Source of the DNA: Natroniella sulfidigena
GTDB taxonomy: Bacteria; Bacillota; Halanaerobiia; Halobacteroidales; Halobacteroidaceae
Assembly (NCBI RefSeq): GCF_023223645.1
Contig: NZ_JALKBY010000012.1
Coordinates: forward strand, 1-64,000
Length of the DNA: 64,000 bases
Direction: 5' to 3'
Of this stretch, positions 8,064 through 17,706 are shown piece by piece. The position numbers were made by a program, and so were the translations under genes. The notes beneath the pieces were generated by a model. The model did not search any database and was not told the origin of the DNA. It saw nothing but the letters and a program-made list of their open reading frames with translations. Numbering within the stretch: position 1 is the stretch's first letter; every line of letters starts with the position of its first letter.

Positions 8064-9491
8064 TTAACTATGAATTTGATCAAACTGATCTATAATTTCT
8101 AGAAAGGTTTTTGTAACTGTTGGGGAAAACTGTTGGCCTTGATTTGATTTAATTTCTTGGATTGCCTCTTTTTTAGTTAATTTTTCTCGATATGATCTAT
8201 TGGTTCGCATTGCATCCCAGGCATCAGCAATAGAGACAATTTGGGAGACTAAAGGAATTTGTTCTTCTTCTAAACCGTTTGGGTAGCCTTTGCCATCCCA
8301 GCGTTCATGGTGACTTAAAACATAAGTAGCTATCTCCTTTAGCTCTTCTGAGTTAGATAGAGTAAGATATCCCCAATACGGATGCTTTTTTACTAATTCA
8401 TATTCTTGGTCAGTTAAGCTTCCTTTTTTATTTAGAATATGTTTAGGAACTATTGTTTTGCCAATATCATGAATTAAGCCTGTCCAATAAACCTGATCAA
8501 CTACTCTTGAGGATAAATCCATTACTTTGGCTATTTTAGCTGCTATATTAGCTACATTTTGAGAATGGTTTTTAGTATAATCATCATGCAATTCTAACAT
8601 CTGAGCAAATGAAATAATAATTTCTTGCTGGAAATTTTGCTGTAGTTTATTATGTTTTTGAATATTGAAAAAAGCAGTAGCTAGACTTTTTAGAGCCTGC
8701 AATATTTTTTTAGTTTTAAGGCTAAAGTCTTGATTGTTATCTTCAGAAATATCAAGATTAATACCTCCTACTTCTATATCTTCGTAAGTTAAGTTTAGGA
8801 TGATTGTTTTTTTGATGGGTCGCAGTCCCTTTTTAAGATTTTCATTCAATTCTAAAACTAAATCTTGAAATAAGAATTCTTTTAAGTTTTCAGTGATAAT
8901 AATTTCTTGATTATTATCGGTAAATACTTCTTTACGAACTGGAGTTTCTTTTAATTTAGAGAGATCATGGCCAATAGTAGAAAGAAATTTGACGTAGCCT
9001 TCTTCGTAAAGATAAGCAGCTCCATAGTCTGCTTCGGGGACTAATTCAAAAGCGATATTGAACAATTTAGATAAAAACTTATCTTTTTCTTTAATTAAAG
9101 AGTTATCTAAGATGGAAATGAGATTAATTAACTTTTCTAAATCTTTAACCACTCTATCCATTTCTTTATAAGAAGTTTCTAGTTCTTGATTTAAGGCTGT
9201 TATTTCATGATTATATTCCTTAATTTCTTTATATTTGGCTTGTAATTCTTCTGTTTTAATTTCTAATTCTTTCTGATTAGTCCTTAGTTTTTCAAAAGGT
9301 TGATGCATTAAATAGTAAAAAATAATACCGGTCAGTATTACATATAAAGAGCCTTTAATACTCTGTAAATAATTAATTATTTCTTGGTCTGTTACTAACA
9401 TAACTAATAAACGATCCGAAAATAAGATCCAACCCAATCCGAATAATAGATAGATTAATATTATTTTATTTTCACTTTTCATTTTATTCAT
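8064..9491 (-). CDS. Membrane-anchored HD-GYP domain protein (putative c-di-GMP phosphodiesterase)
   Basis: Two N-terminal membrane spans (IILIYLLFGLGWILFSDRL; LYVILTGIIFYYLM), a long coiled coil (about residues 65-125), a GAF-like middle region, then an HD-GYP domain from about residue 300: HSQNVA, the HD pair GLIHDIGKT, HPYWG, HHERWDGKGYPNGL and SIADAWDAM are all present, so the catalytic metal site looks intact. HD-GYP proteins usually hydrolyse cyclic di-GMP. I chose ATG 9491, preceded by GGAG about 11 bases upstream; a TTG at 9509 has no ribosome site. Confidence 0.85.
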   Translation of the reverse strand: MNKMKSENKIILIYLLFGLGWILFSDRLLVMLVTDQEIINYLQSIKGSLYVILTGIIFYYLMHQPFEKLRTNQKELEIKTEELQAKYKEIKEYNHEITALNQELETSYKEMDRVVKDLEKLINLISILDNSLIKEKDKFLSKLFNIAFELVPEADYGAAYLYEEGYVKFLSTIGHDLSKLKETPVRKEVFTDNNQEIIITENLKEFLFQDLVLELNENLKKGLRPIKKTIILNLTYEDIEVGGINLDISEDNNQDFSLKTKKILQALKSLATAFFNIQKHNKLQQNFQQEIIISFAQMLELHDDYTKNHSQNVANIAAKIAKVMDLSSRVVDQVYWTGLIHDIGKTIVPKHILNKKGSLTDQEYELVKKHPYWGYLTLSNSEELKEIATYVLSHHERWDGKGYPNGLEEEQIPLVSQIVSIADAWDAMRTNRSYREKLTKKEAIQEIKSNQGQQFSPTVTKTFLEIIDQFDQIHS

Positions 9492-9639
9492 CAATGATTT
9501 GCACTCCAATTGCCTATTATCTTTTTAAACATTTATTTGGCTCCTCTCACTTTCAATTGAAATTGTATTTTCATGTAGCTCTTATTATCATTTTATCAGA
9601 AAATGGTAAAACATCAAAGTTTAATTTTTTATTGCTTGG

Positions 9640-9812
9640 ATTAAATTAGAAGGTATTTAATAGGTATTGAGCTCAAGTATAGGTTAGTTTATCTTTTGTC
9701 ATAATACAAAGTTAGATACGGAGTATCTGATTTCAATTTGTTTAATTAAAGTAATCGATAGTTAGGAGTTGATCTTTAGAAGAGTACTAGATTTTCTAGT
9801 ACTCTTTTTTTC
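9640..9812 (+). pseudogene. Collapsed copy of the sigma-K-fragment locus
   Basis: The 370-base gap after the HD-GYP gene holds no intact gene. 9645-9766 aligns with 6625-6780: TTTAATAGGTATTGAG, TTTTGTCATAATAC, ATCTGATTTCAATT and TTAAAG-AATCGATAGTT are shared. Right after that it jumps to the terminator region of the sigma-K fragment (CTTTAGAAGAGTACTAG to the T run). About 400 bases of coding sequence are missing, so this is a deletion derivative of a duplicate. Confidence 0.75.
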
Positions 9813-9883
9813 TTTTAATTAATATTCACAAAAATTGATGCTACTGCATATTATAATATATGGGAGTTTAAGGAGGGGGAGCG

Positions 9884-10081
9884 ATGAATAATAATCTATT
9901 AACGATTAATCGTTATTTAGATTTAAACAAGTTTAATTCACTCCATCTAATAGAAGAGTTACGTTTGTTTGTAAAAAAAGCTAAAAAGATAAATCCTCAA
10001 CTGGAAAAATATCAATTATATGATATTGGTCTTATCTTTAGGGCAGATTTGATTTTAATTAAATTATATTTTTGTAATTAA
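9884..10081 (+). CDS. Small hypothetical protein, 65 aa
   Basis: A strong AAGGAGGGGGAG ribosome site sits 3-8 bases before the ATG, and a perfect palindromic terminator begins at the stop codon, so this looks like a real single-gene unit. The product is Leu/Asn/Lys-rich with a predicted helix (SLHLIEELRLFVKKAKKIN) and a hydrophobic tail (ADLILIKLYFCN). No recognised family. Confidence 0.5.
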   Translation: MNNNLLTINRYLDLNKFNSLHLIEELRLFVKKAKKINPQLEKYQLYDIGLIFRADLILIKLYFCN

Positions 10082-10118
10082 ATAATAAGATCTAGCAATA
10101 TTGCTAGATCTTATTATT
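10081..10118. terminator. Perfect palindromic terminator
   Basis: Two 19-base arms (AATAATAAGATCTAGCAAT and its complement) meet without a loop; flanking A and T runs let it act in both directions. Confidence 0.75.
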
Positions 10119-10240
10119 TATGCTTTAATTTAAAATGATTAAAGGAAAATTGTCACAATTAATGAATATATATAAATATATGGCTCAAATGATTAGATTA
10201 ATTAAGTTGAATTTTTAATGAAGGTGAAGGAGGGAAGGCA

Positions 10241-11377
10241 ATGAAGTTTGATGTAATAATTGTAGGAGCAGGGCCAGCGGGAGCATTTACTGCTTATAAT
10301 TTGGCCCAAGCTGGTATAGATGTCTTAATATTAGAAAAAGAAGAACTACCTCGTTATAAAGCATGTGGTGGTGGAATAACTTTAAAGACAAGGAGTTTAT
10401 TAACGGAGTTTGATTTAACTGAAGTAATTGAAGATAGGATTAATCAAGTGGTTTTCTCTTATAACCTAGAGCAACCAATAGAATTAAGTTTAAAAAAACC
10501 TGTTGTTTTTATGACAATGAGGGATAAATTAGACAACTTTTTAGTAGACAAGGCTAAAGAAGTTGGTGCAACAGTAAGGGCTAATTGTGAAGTAGAGAAT
10601 ATAGTAGTAGCTGAAGATAAAGTTGAAGTTAATACAGCAGATGAATTATTTACTGCTAAGATTATAGTTGGTGCAGATGGAGTAAACAGTTTAGTAGCTG
10701 ATAGATTCAATCTAGTTACGGATTTAGAATATGCAGTAGCTTATGAAAAAGAATTAAAGGTTGCTGGTGACCGATTAGCTGAGCAAAGGGGTAAAATAAA
10801 TTTAGATTATGGGATAGTGAGCAAAGGATATGGTTGGATCTTTCCTAAACAGGATTGTTTATCAGTAGGTATAGGAAGTTATAAAACTGGAGTGAGTTTG
10901 AAAGAAAGTTTGAAAAAGTACTTAGTTGGTGAGAAGATAACTGGCTATCAGGAAATAAAGGCTAAAGGGCATCCAATACCAGTAGGAGGGGTTAAAAGAA
11001 GGTTAAATGATGACTCTTGTTTGCTAGTGGGAGATGCAGCAGGGCTGGCAGATCCTTTATCTGGAGAAGGGATCTTTTATGCATTAAAGAGTGGTAAAGT
11101 AGCCAGTCAAGTAATTATTAATAATTTAGTGGAAGGTGGTTCTTTAGATAACTATACTCAATTGATCAATCAGGAAATGGTACCTGAATTTAAGAAATCT
11201 AAATTACTGAGTAAATTATTCTTTATGGCTCCTGGTAAAATTCATAAAATCACAACAAAAAGAAAGTGGCTTCTAGAAGAGTTAGTTAAGGCTGTCTATG
11301 GGGCTGAAAGTTATAGTCAATTATATAAAACTTTTTTATCAGAAATTCCTTTTTTGGGTGTTCTAATGAATCAGTGA
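10241..11377 (+). CDS. Geranylgeranyl-reductase-family FAD oxidoreductase
   Basis: 378 residues. It opens with the Rossmann FAD motif VIIVGAGPAGAFTAYNLAQ and the ribose-binding ILEKEE, then RYKACGGGIT, characteristic of geranylgeranyl reductase-like flavoproteins (the Cys of KxCGGG is conserved). The second FAD motif LLVGDAAGLADPLSGEGI is near residue 265. The family reduces isoprenoid double bonds, usually in lipid or quinone biosynthesis; the substrate here is unknown. ATG follows GGAGGG. Monocistronic by context. Confidence 0.85.
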   Translation: MKFDVIIVGAGPAGAFTAYNLAQAGIDVLILEKEELPRYKACGGGITLKTRSLLTEFDLTEVIEDRINQVVFSYNLEQPIELSLKKPVVFMTMRDKLDNFLVDKAKEVGATVRANCEVENIVVAEDKVEVNTADELFTAKIIVGADGVNSLVADRFNLVTDLEYAVAYEKELKVAGDRLAEQRGKINLDYGIVSKGYGWIFPKQDCLSVGIGSYKTGVSLKESLKKYLVGEKITGYQEIKAKGHPIPVGGVKRRLNDDSCLLVGDAAGLADPLSGEGIFYALKSGKVASQVIINNLVEGGSLDNYTQLINQEMVPEFKKSKLLSKLFFMAPGKIHKITTKRKWLLEELVKAVYGAESYSQLYKTFLSEIPFLGVLMNQ

Positions 11378-11405
11378 AATTTGCTATAAAAATTCGCTTT
11401 AGGCC

Positions 11406-11434
11406 TTGACAATTCATTCGAAATATTATATGAT
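11406..11434 (+). promoter_or_regulatory. Sigma-A type promoter of the tRNA cluster
   Basis: TTGACA (11406-11411) and TATGAT (11429-11434) are separated by exactly 17 bases, 36 bases before tRNA-Lys. Confidence 0.85.
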
Positions 11435-11469
11435 TTATAACTGTCGGAAGTGATAATTATAAGTTCTAA

Positions 11470-11545
11470 GGGCCATTAGCTCAGCTGGTAGAGCACCTGA
11501 CTTTTAATCAGGGTGTCGGAGGTTCAACTCCTCCATGGCTCACCA
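11470..11545 (+). tRNA. tRNA-Lys (UUU)
   Basis: 76 bases including an encoded CCA. The acceptor stem GGGCCAT pairs with ATGGCTC, allowing one G-U. The anticodon loop CTTTTAA gives UUU, and the T-loop GGTTCAACTCC is standard. First gene behind the consensus promoter. Confidence 0.95.
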
Positions 11546-11650
11546 ATTAAAACAGATAACAGTGAATATAGAATAGAGAATAGTTGTAATTCAAGGACTT
11601 AAAAGAATTTGATTTTAAGATTTCAATTATTATCTATTAACTGAACTTAG

Positions 11651-11726
11651 GCCCCCATCGTCTAGTGGCCTAGGATACCAGGTTTTCATCCTGGCGACAG
11701 GGGTTCGAATCCCCTTGGGGGTACCA
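11651..11726 (+). tRNA. tRNA-Glu (UUC)
   Basis: Acceptor GCCCCCA pairs with TGGGGGT (first pair G-U); the anticodon loop TTTTCAT gives UUC; CCA is encoded. The T-arm has GGTTCGAATCC. Confidence 0.95.
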
Positions 11727-11844
11727 ATAATTTGACTTGAAGCTACCAAACAAATCTTAAATAGATTAATATAACAAGAAAGATATACGTACTTCATCCA
11801 CGAAGAGTTTTTGCTTTTTAAAACTCGAAGGGGTACCATTAAAA

Positions 11845-11968
11845 AGCAATGAATAGTGAAGAGTGAATAGAGAATAGTTGAAAATAAAAGAATTTAACTA
11901 TTCAGTATTAGTTGTTAACTGCTTTTACAACTATTCATTATTAACTATTATCTATTAACTGAACTAAC
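11845..11968 (+). repeat. Inverted-repeat spacer between tRNA genes
   Basis: A left arm with GAATAGAGAATAGTTG and a right arm with CAACTATTCATTATTAACTA fold back on each other. Similar arms lie in the Lys-Glu spacer (near 11560-11645), and a related version with AGTTAACAGTTTACAATT lies between Cys and Leu (12050-12155). Confidence 0.5.
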
Positions 11969-11970
11969 CT

Positions 11971-12044
<74 letters not shown>

Positions 12045-12156
12045 ATTTAAATCAGTTAACAGTTTACAATTAATAATGAATAACTAAGGTCAAGTTCTTT
12101 TAAACCTTATGGTTTCAACTGTAAATTGTACACTTTAAACTGTCAACTAAATATAT

Positions 12157-12246
12157 GCCGGGGTGGCGGAATTGGCAGACGCATCGGACTTAAAATCCGA
12201 TGGGACTTTCGTGCCCGTGTCGGTTCGAGTCCGACCCCCGGCACCA
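12157..12246 (+). tRNA. tRNA-Leu (UAA)
   Basis: 90 bases with a long variable arm (TGGGACTTTCGTGCCCGT), acceptor GCCGGGG paired with CCCCGGC, anticodon loop CTTAAAA (UAA) and an encoded CCA. The class II variable arm and the D-loop support Leu. Confidence 0.95.
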
Positions 12247-12373
12247 TTTTTTAATTATTCCTGTCTTCTAAATCAGAAGAGAGGATTTTTTGATTTAAGA
12301 AAAGGGCTGTTTTGCAAAAGTTAATCAGCTATGATATAATTTTGATTACTAATAATTTAGGGGTAGATAATTG

Positions 12374-12949
12374 ATGTCATATTTTGAGTATATATTAGAA
12401 AAAAGACCTGTTATTGCAGCAGTTAAAGATTTATCTGATCTAGAAGCAGTTCCTAAAGAGAAGGTAGCTGCTATTTTTATCTTAGGAGGAGATATTTTTA
12501 GTTTACCTGAGATTGTTGCAGCTGCTATTGAATTAGACAAACTTGTTTTTTTACATATTGATTTAGTGAAAGGGATTGGTAAGGATAAATATGGAATGAA
12601 ATATTTAGCTGAGGAAGTTGGAATTGACGGTATAGTTACTACTAAGAGTTATTTGATTAGAGAGGCTAAAAAGTGTGGTTTGATTACTATTCAGAGGCTT
12701 TTTATTCTTGATTCTTCTGCTTTTGATAGTGGAATTAGTATTATTAAAAGTTCCAATCCTGATTTGGTAGAGGTTTTACCTGGTTTAGTATTTCCGCATA
12801 TATCTGATGAGTTAACTGATAAATTAGAGCAACCAATTATTGCGGGGGGGTTGATTAGAAATCAAAAAGAGTTAGATTTTGTTTTAGATTCGGGGATTTT
12901 AGCTGTTTCAACAAGTAGTAAAAGATTATGGGAAAAAGAATTTGAATAA
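12374..12949 (+). CDS. glpP: GlpP glycerol-uptake operon antiterminator
   Basis: 191 residues matching the G3P-responsive antiterminator family: PVIAAVKDLSDLEA at the start, FILGGDIFSLPEIV, VFLHIDLVKGIGKD, GIDGIVTTKSYLIREAKK, LVEVLPGLVFPHI and QPIIAGGLI form the expected TIM-barrel-like order. GlpP binds glycerol-3-phosphate and lets transcription pass leader terminators of glp genes. The ATG at 12374 is chosen over TTG 12371 because of the AGGGGT site. It stands just before glpF, whose leader contains a long terminator, so control of the downstream units is expected. Confidence 0.9.
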   Translation: MSYFEYILEKRPVIAAVKDLSDLEAVPKEKVAAIFILGGDIFSLPEIVAAAIELDKLVFLHIDLVKGIGKDKYGMKYLAEEVGIDGIVTTKSYLIREAKKCGLITIQRLFILDSSAFDSGISIIKSSNPDLVEVLPGLVFPHISDELTDKLEQPIIAGGLIRNQKELDFVLDSGILAVSTSSKRLWEKEFE

Positions 12950-12978
12950 CTATTTGTCTGAAAATTTTAATATTATCC

Positions 12979-13007
12979 TTGACAAAAAATAAATTAAGTT
13001 ATAAAAT
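12979..13007 (+). promoter_or_regulatory. Sigma-A type promoter of glpFK
   Basis: TTGACA (12979-12984), a 17-base spacer and TAAAAT (13002-13007). Transcription would start near 13014, so the mRNA carries a leader of about 240 bases before glpF. Confidence 0.8.
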
Positions 13008-13058
13008 ATAACTAAGATAAGTTTTAAAATTAAAAATAAGTTTGGTTAGTTTTGGGAT

Positions 13059-13160
13059 TGAGAATATGAGAAAACCCTATCTAACCATTAAGGTGCTAAT
13101 CTGTTTAGGACTCTATTTAGGGGCAGAGTGTATCTTAATGGAGAGGTAGGGTTTTTTTAT
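13059..13160 (+). promoter_or_regulatory. GlpP-type leader with terminator before glpF
   Basis: TGAGAATATGAGA is followed by a long hairpin: AAAACCCTATCT and CCATTAAG on the left pair with CTTAATGG and AGGTAGGGTTTTT on the right, then a T run. A shorter leader before the dehydrogenase (near 15715) begins with nearly the same TGAGAATA-ATGAGA element and also ends in a terminator. A protein encoded next door (GlpP) is known to act on such leaders, so the shared element is a candidate binding site. Confidence 0.7.
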
Positions 13161-13254
13161 TGAAAACTGTTTATTGCGATACCTTTAGTATAAGTTAATA
13201 AGTTATATAAAAATAAAGGCAGAATAAAAATAAATGAAATGGAGGAGGAGAGTT

Positions 13255-14055
13255 ATGAAACAGGAAAATTTAGTTGGTGAGTGTTTATCTGAGGTATTGG
13301 GAACAGCTATCTTACTTTTTTTCGGAGCAGGTGTAGTAGCTAATGTGGTCTTGATGCAAGCTGATATTAGTTGGTGGGCTTTATCTTTGTTATGGGGTTT
13401 AGGTGTAACAATGGCAATTTATATTACTGGTGGTGTTTCCGGTGCTCATATTAATCCGGCAGTATCAGTTTCATTAGCTGTTGTTGGTGATTTTCCTTGG
13501 AGAAAGGTAATTCCTTACTCTATTGCTCAGACAATTGGTGCTTTTTTAGGAGCAGCGGGAGCTTACTTTATCTATGCCGAACAATTTGTAGAAAAGACAG
13601 CAGGAAATATGACGATTTTTCATACAATTGCTCAGCAGAATATCTCTAATCCACGAGCGATGATGATTGAGTTGATTTTGACTGCAATATTATTAATGGG
13701 AGTAATGGCTATGACTGAGCCTTTGAATAGTACAGCACCAAAAGGTCTAGGAGCTGCTGTCGGGATTGGATTATTGGTAGCAGCAATTGGTGGTATTGGT
13801 GGAACATTGACTGGTTTTGCTATTAATCCAGCTAGAGATTTTGGCCCTAAATTATTTACGGCAGTGGCTGGTTGGGGTGTAACTCCTTTTACTGAACAGA
13901 ATTTCTATTTTTGGGTACCGATTGTTGGCCCGTTATTAGGTGGTCCACTAGGTGCTATTATTTATAAAAAGTGTGTAAGAGCTTATTTGCCTGAAGTTAA
14001 ACAAAAGGAAAAAGTTGATTCTTCTGAAACAGTAAAAGTTGCTGAATCTGTATAA
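13255..14055 (+). CDS. glpF: Glycerol facilitator (aquaglyceroporin)
   Basis: 266 residues, six spans. Both aquaporin NPA-type boxes are present, SGAHINPAVSVSLA (near residue 70) and GFAINPARDFGPKL (near residue 195); the Arg after the second NPA and the Asp next to it mark the glycerol-conducting subfamily. The chosen ATG lies 4-8 bases after GGAGGAGGAG; an upstream ATG at 13234 has no site. First gene of the glpFK unit: passive glycerol entry, followed by the kinase. Confidence 0.92.
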   Translation: MKQENLVGECLSEVLGTAILLFFGAGVVANVVLMQADISWWALSLLWGLGVTMAIYITGGVSGAHINPAVSVSLAVVGDFPWRKVIPYSIAQTIGAFLGAAGAYFIYAEQFVEKTAGNMTIFHTIAQQNISNPRAMMIELILTAILLMGVMAMTEPLNSTAPKGLGAAVGIGLLVAAIGGIGGTLTGFAINPARDFGPKLFTAVAGWGVTPFTEQNFYFWVPIVGPLLGGPLGAIIYKKCVRAYLPEVKQKEKVDSSETVKVAESV

Positions 14056-14082
14056 ACTATTAGAGTAGAGAGGAGAGGATGA

Positions 14083-15585
<1,503 letters not shown>

Positions 15586-15714
15586 TAGTTACTAGTAATT
15601 TGTAATTGGTGATTAGTGACTAGGAAAGAGTGAAATTCTAAAAGCTTAAAATCGTTAAAAAAGATTTAGATTTAGAGTGATTTTGATTTTAAAATTGCAT
15701 AATCTTTACAGTGG

Positions 15715-15795
15715 TGAGAATAAAATGAGATGCCACATTCTAGGAACTAGGGGGTAGTCTGTCTACTTAGCTTCTTAGGGTGTGGTGTTTTTCTT
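15715..15795 (+). promoter_or_regulatory. Second GlpP-type leader with terminator
   Basis: TGAGAATAAAATGAGA is followed by a hairpin in which TGCCACATTCTAGGAA pairs with TTCTTAGGGTGTGGTG, then TTTTTC. It matches the opening element of the glpF leader and lies in the gap before the dehydrogenase genes. No clear promoter of its own was seen; readthrough from glpK is possible. Confidence 0.6.
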
Positions 15796-16185
15796 TTAAA
15801 ATAATGAAGCACAATATTGTGTCAGTTGTGTGTGGGAGTGTGAGTGAAAATAATTTTGTAGGGGCAGGTCTCCGTGCCTGCCCGTGAAACAGAAATTAGC
15901 CATATGTTTTAACGTATGGCGGTCGTTGTTAAATCAAAGTTTATTAAAGGTAAGAGCCACAGGTTTTAACCTGTGGCGGGATTTCATGATGGTGGAGGGA
16001 CTACAGGTTAAAACCTGTAGTTTGGATTTCATGATAAAATAAGGACTGGTTTTTATGGTTTTGAACTCCTTCAAGTCTCAAAAATCAAGACTTTTCGTGA
16101 AAACCATAAAAACCATATCTGCTCACGACTCATAGCTGATAGCTGACGGCTGTGTCACGAAGTGACACTAAATATCAATTGAATC
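15796..16185. repeat. Mosaic intergenic repeat island
   Basis: The rest of the glpK-dehydrogenase gap is made of palindromes: CACAATATTGTG near the left edge, AGGGGCAGGTCTCCGTGCCT (15862-15881), CCACAGGTTTTAACCTGTGG (15957-15976), CTACAGGTTAAAACCTGTAG (16001-16020), a GGTTTTTATGG/CCATAAAAACC pair (16047-16117) and a closing hairpin GTGTCACGAAGTGACAC followed by TAAATATCAA. No gene is seen. Parts recur at 24.9, 47.3 and 62.6 kb. Confidence 0.7.
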
Positions 16186-16230
16186 TAATAAAGCAAGGTT
16201 TAATAATATAAAATAAGGGAGGAATTGATT

Positions 16231-17706
16231 TTGAAAAAGGAGACTGAAGTATTAATCATTGGGGGAGGAGTAGTAGGAACTGCTATTGCTCGTGAATTAG
16301 CAAAATATAAATTAGATGTAACTTTAGTGGAGAAAGAGGCTGATGTCTGTACGGGTACGAGTAAGGCTAATACCGCTTTATTACATGCTGGATTTAATGC
16401 AGATTTTAATACACTTAAGGGTAAATTAAATGTTAGAGGAAATGAGCTTTATCATCAACTTGAAAAAGAGTTGGATGTTCCAATTGAATGGATAGGGGCA
16501 TTAGTTGTGGCTAAGAAGGAAGCGGAGCTAGCTAAATTAGAAGAGTTATTGGAGAATGGCCAACAAAATGGCGTTCCCGACTTAGAAATTTTGAAAAGAG
16601 AAGAGTTATTTAAGTTAGAACCAAATTTAAGTCCTGATGCAATAGCTGCTTTATATGCTCCAACTGCTGGGATAGTCAATCCTTTTGAATTGACTGTGGC
16701 ATTTGCTGAAAATGCAGTTGAGAATGGGGTGGAGGTATTATTAGAAGCAGAGGTATTGGATATTAAAGAGCAAGGTAATTATAAATTAGTAAGGACAGCT
16801 CAAGGTGATATCGAGGCAGAGTTAGTGATTAATGCTGCAGGATTATACTCTGATAAGATAGCTAATATGGTAGGGATCGATGATTTTGAGATCACTCCAC
16901 GTAAGGGTGAGTATTATTTATATGATAAGAAGTTAGATCTAGATGTTAATCATACTATCTTTCCTGTACCGACTGAAGTCAGTAAGGGGATAGTAATTAC
17001 TCCTACTGATGAAGTGAACTTGTTGATTGGCCCTAATGCTGAGGAAGTAGAAGATAAGAGTGATCTTGCTAATACTAGAGAGGGATTAGATGAAGTAATG
17101 AGCGGGGCTCAAAAGACGATTCCTGATTTGGGAATGAGCGGAGTTATTAAGCAGTTTTCAGGTTTACGGGCAGCAATTAAAGAGACAGAAGATTTTTTGA
17201 TTGAAGCTAGTGAAAAGGTAGAAGGATTTATTAATGTGGCAGGAATTCAATCACCAGGTTTAGCGTCTGCACCTGCAATTGCAGAGATGGTAGCAGGGAT
17301 TGTTGAGAAGGAATATGATGAGTTAGAGCTAGATCCAGATTTTAATCCTGAGCATCAAGGGATACCTAGATTCAGACATCTGTCCCATCAAGAACGGGCC
17401 AAGTTGCTAGAGGGGAATGAGGACTATGGTGAGATTATTTGCCGTTGTGAAAGTATAACTAAGGGTGAAATAATTGATGCAATCAGAGGGCCAATCGGGG
17501 CTAGAACAGTCAATGCAGTAAAAAGAAGGGTCAGACCAGGTGCTGGAAGGTGTCAAGGTGGATTTTGTGAGCCGAAGGTTGTAGAGATATTGGCTGAAGA
17601 GTTAGGGATTGAACCAACGGAAGTGAAATTGGAAGGGCAGGGTTCGCAGTTATTAGTAGAACCAGCAAAAGAATCTTTACAAAAAGAGGTGAGCGATAGT
17701 GAATAA
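16231..17706 (+). CDS. glpA: GlpA-type anaerobic glycerol-3-phosphate dehydrogenase, catalytic subunit
   Basis: 491 residues. VLIIGGGVVGTAIARELA binds FAD at the start of a DAO-fold domain (ANTALLHAGFNAD and the GLYSDKIA segment fit GlpA/GlpD-like enzymes). From about residue 400 a BFD-like [2Fe-2S] domain adds CRCESITKGE and CQGGFCEPKV (four Cys). With the next two genes it forms the three-gene oxidoreductase often linked to glpK in Clostridia; it oxidises glycerol-3-phosphate to dihydroxyacetone phosphate. TTG 16231 lies 7 bases after GGGAGGA; an in-frame TTG at 16225 is too close. It overlaps the next gene by 8 bases. Confidence 0.88.
   Translation: MKKETEVLIIGGGVVGTAIARELAKYKLDVTLVEKEADVCTGTSKANTALLHAGFNADFNTLKGKLNVRGNELYHQLEKELDVPIEWIGALVVAKKEAELAKLEELLENGQQNGVPDLEILKREELFKLEPNLSPDAIAALYAPTAGIVNPFELTVAFAENAVENGVEVLLEAEVLDIKEQGNYKLVRTAQGDIEAELVINAAGLYSDKIANMVGIDDFEITPRKGEYYLYDKKLDLDVNHTIFPVPTEVSKGIVITPTDEVNLLIGPNAEEVEDKSDLANTREGLDEVMSGAQKTIPDLGMSGVIKQFSGLRAAIKETEDFLIEASEKVEGFINVAGIQSPGLASAPAIAEMVAGIVEKEYDELELDPDFNPEHQGIPRFRHLSHQERAKLLEGNEDYGEIICRCESITKGEIIDAIRGPIGARTVNAVKRRVRPGAGRCQGGFCEPKVVEILAEELGIEPTEVKLEGQGSQLLVEPAKESLQKEVSDSE

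Noticed and set aside
11630-11839. 69-codon minus-strand frame across tRNA-Glu
   Set aside because: It overlaps a clear tRNA; the apparent peptide comes from tRNA sequence.
11815-11842. Possible second tRNA 3' end (CGAAGGGGTACCATTAA) after tRNA-Glu
   Set aside because: Only about 12 bases match and no cloverleaf can be formed; too short to call a tRNA remnant.
15796-16185. CRISPR array
   Set aside because: The repeats are palindromes of differing sequence without regular unit length or spacers; no cas gene is present.
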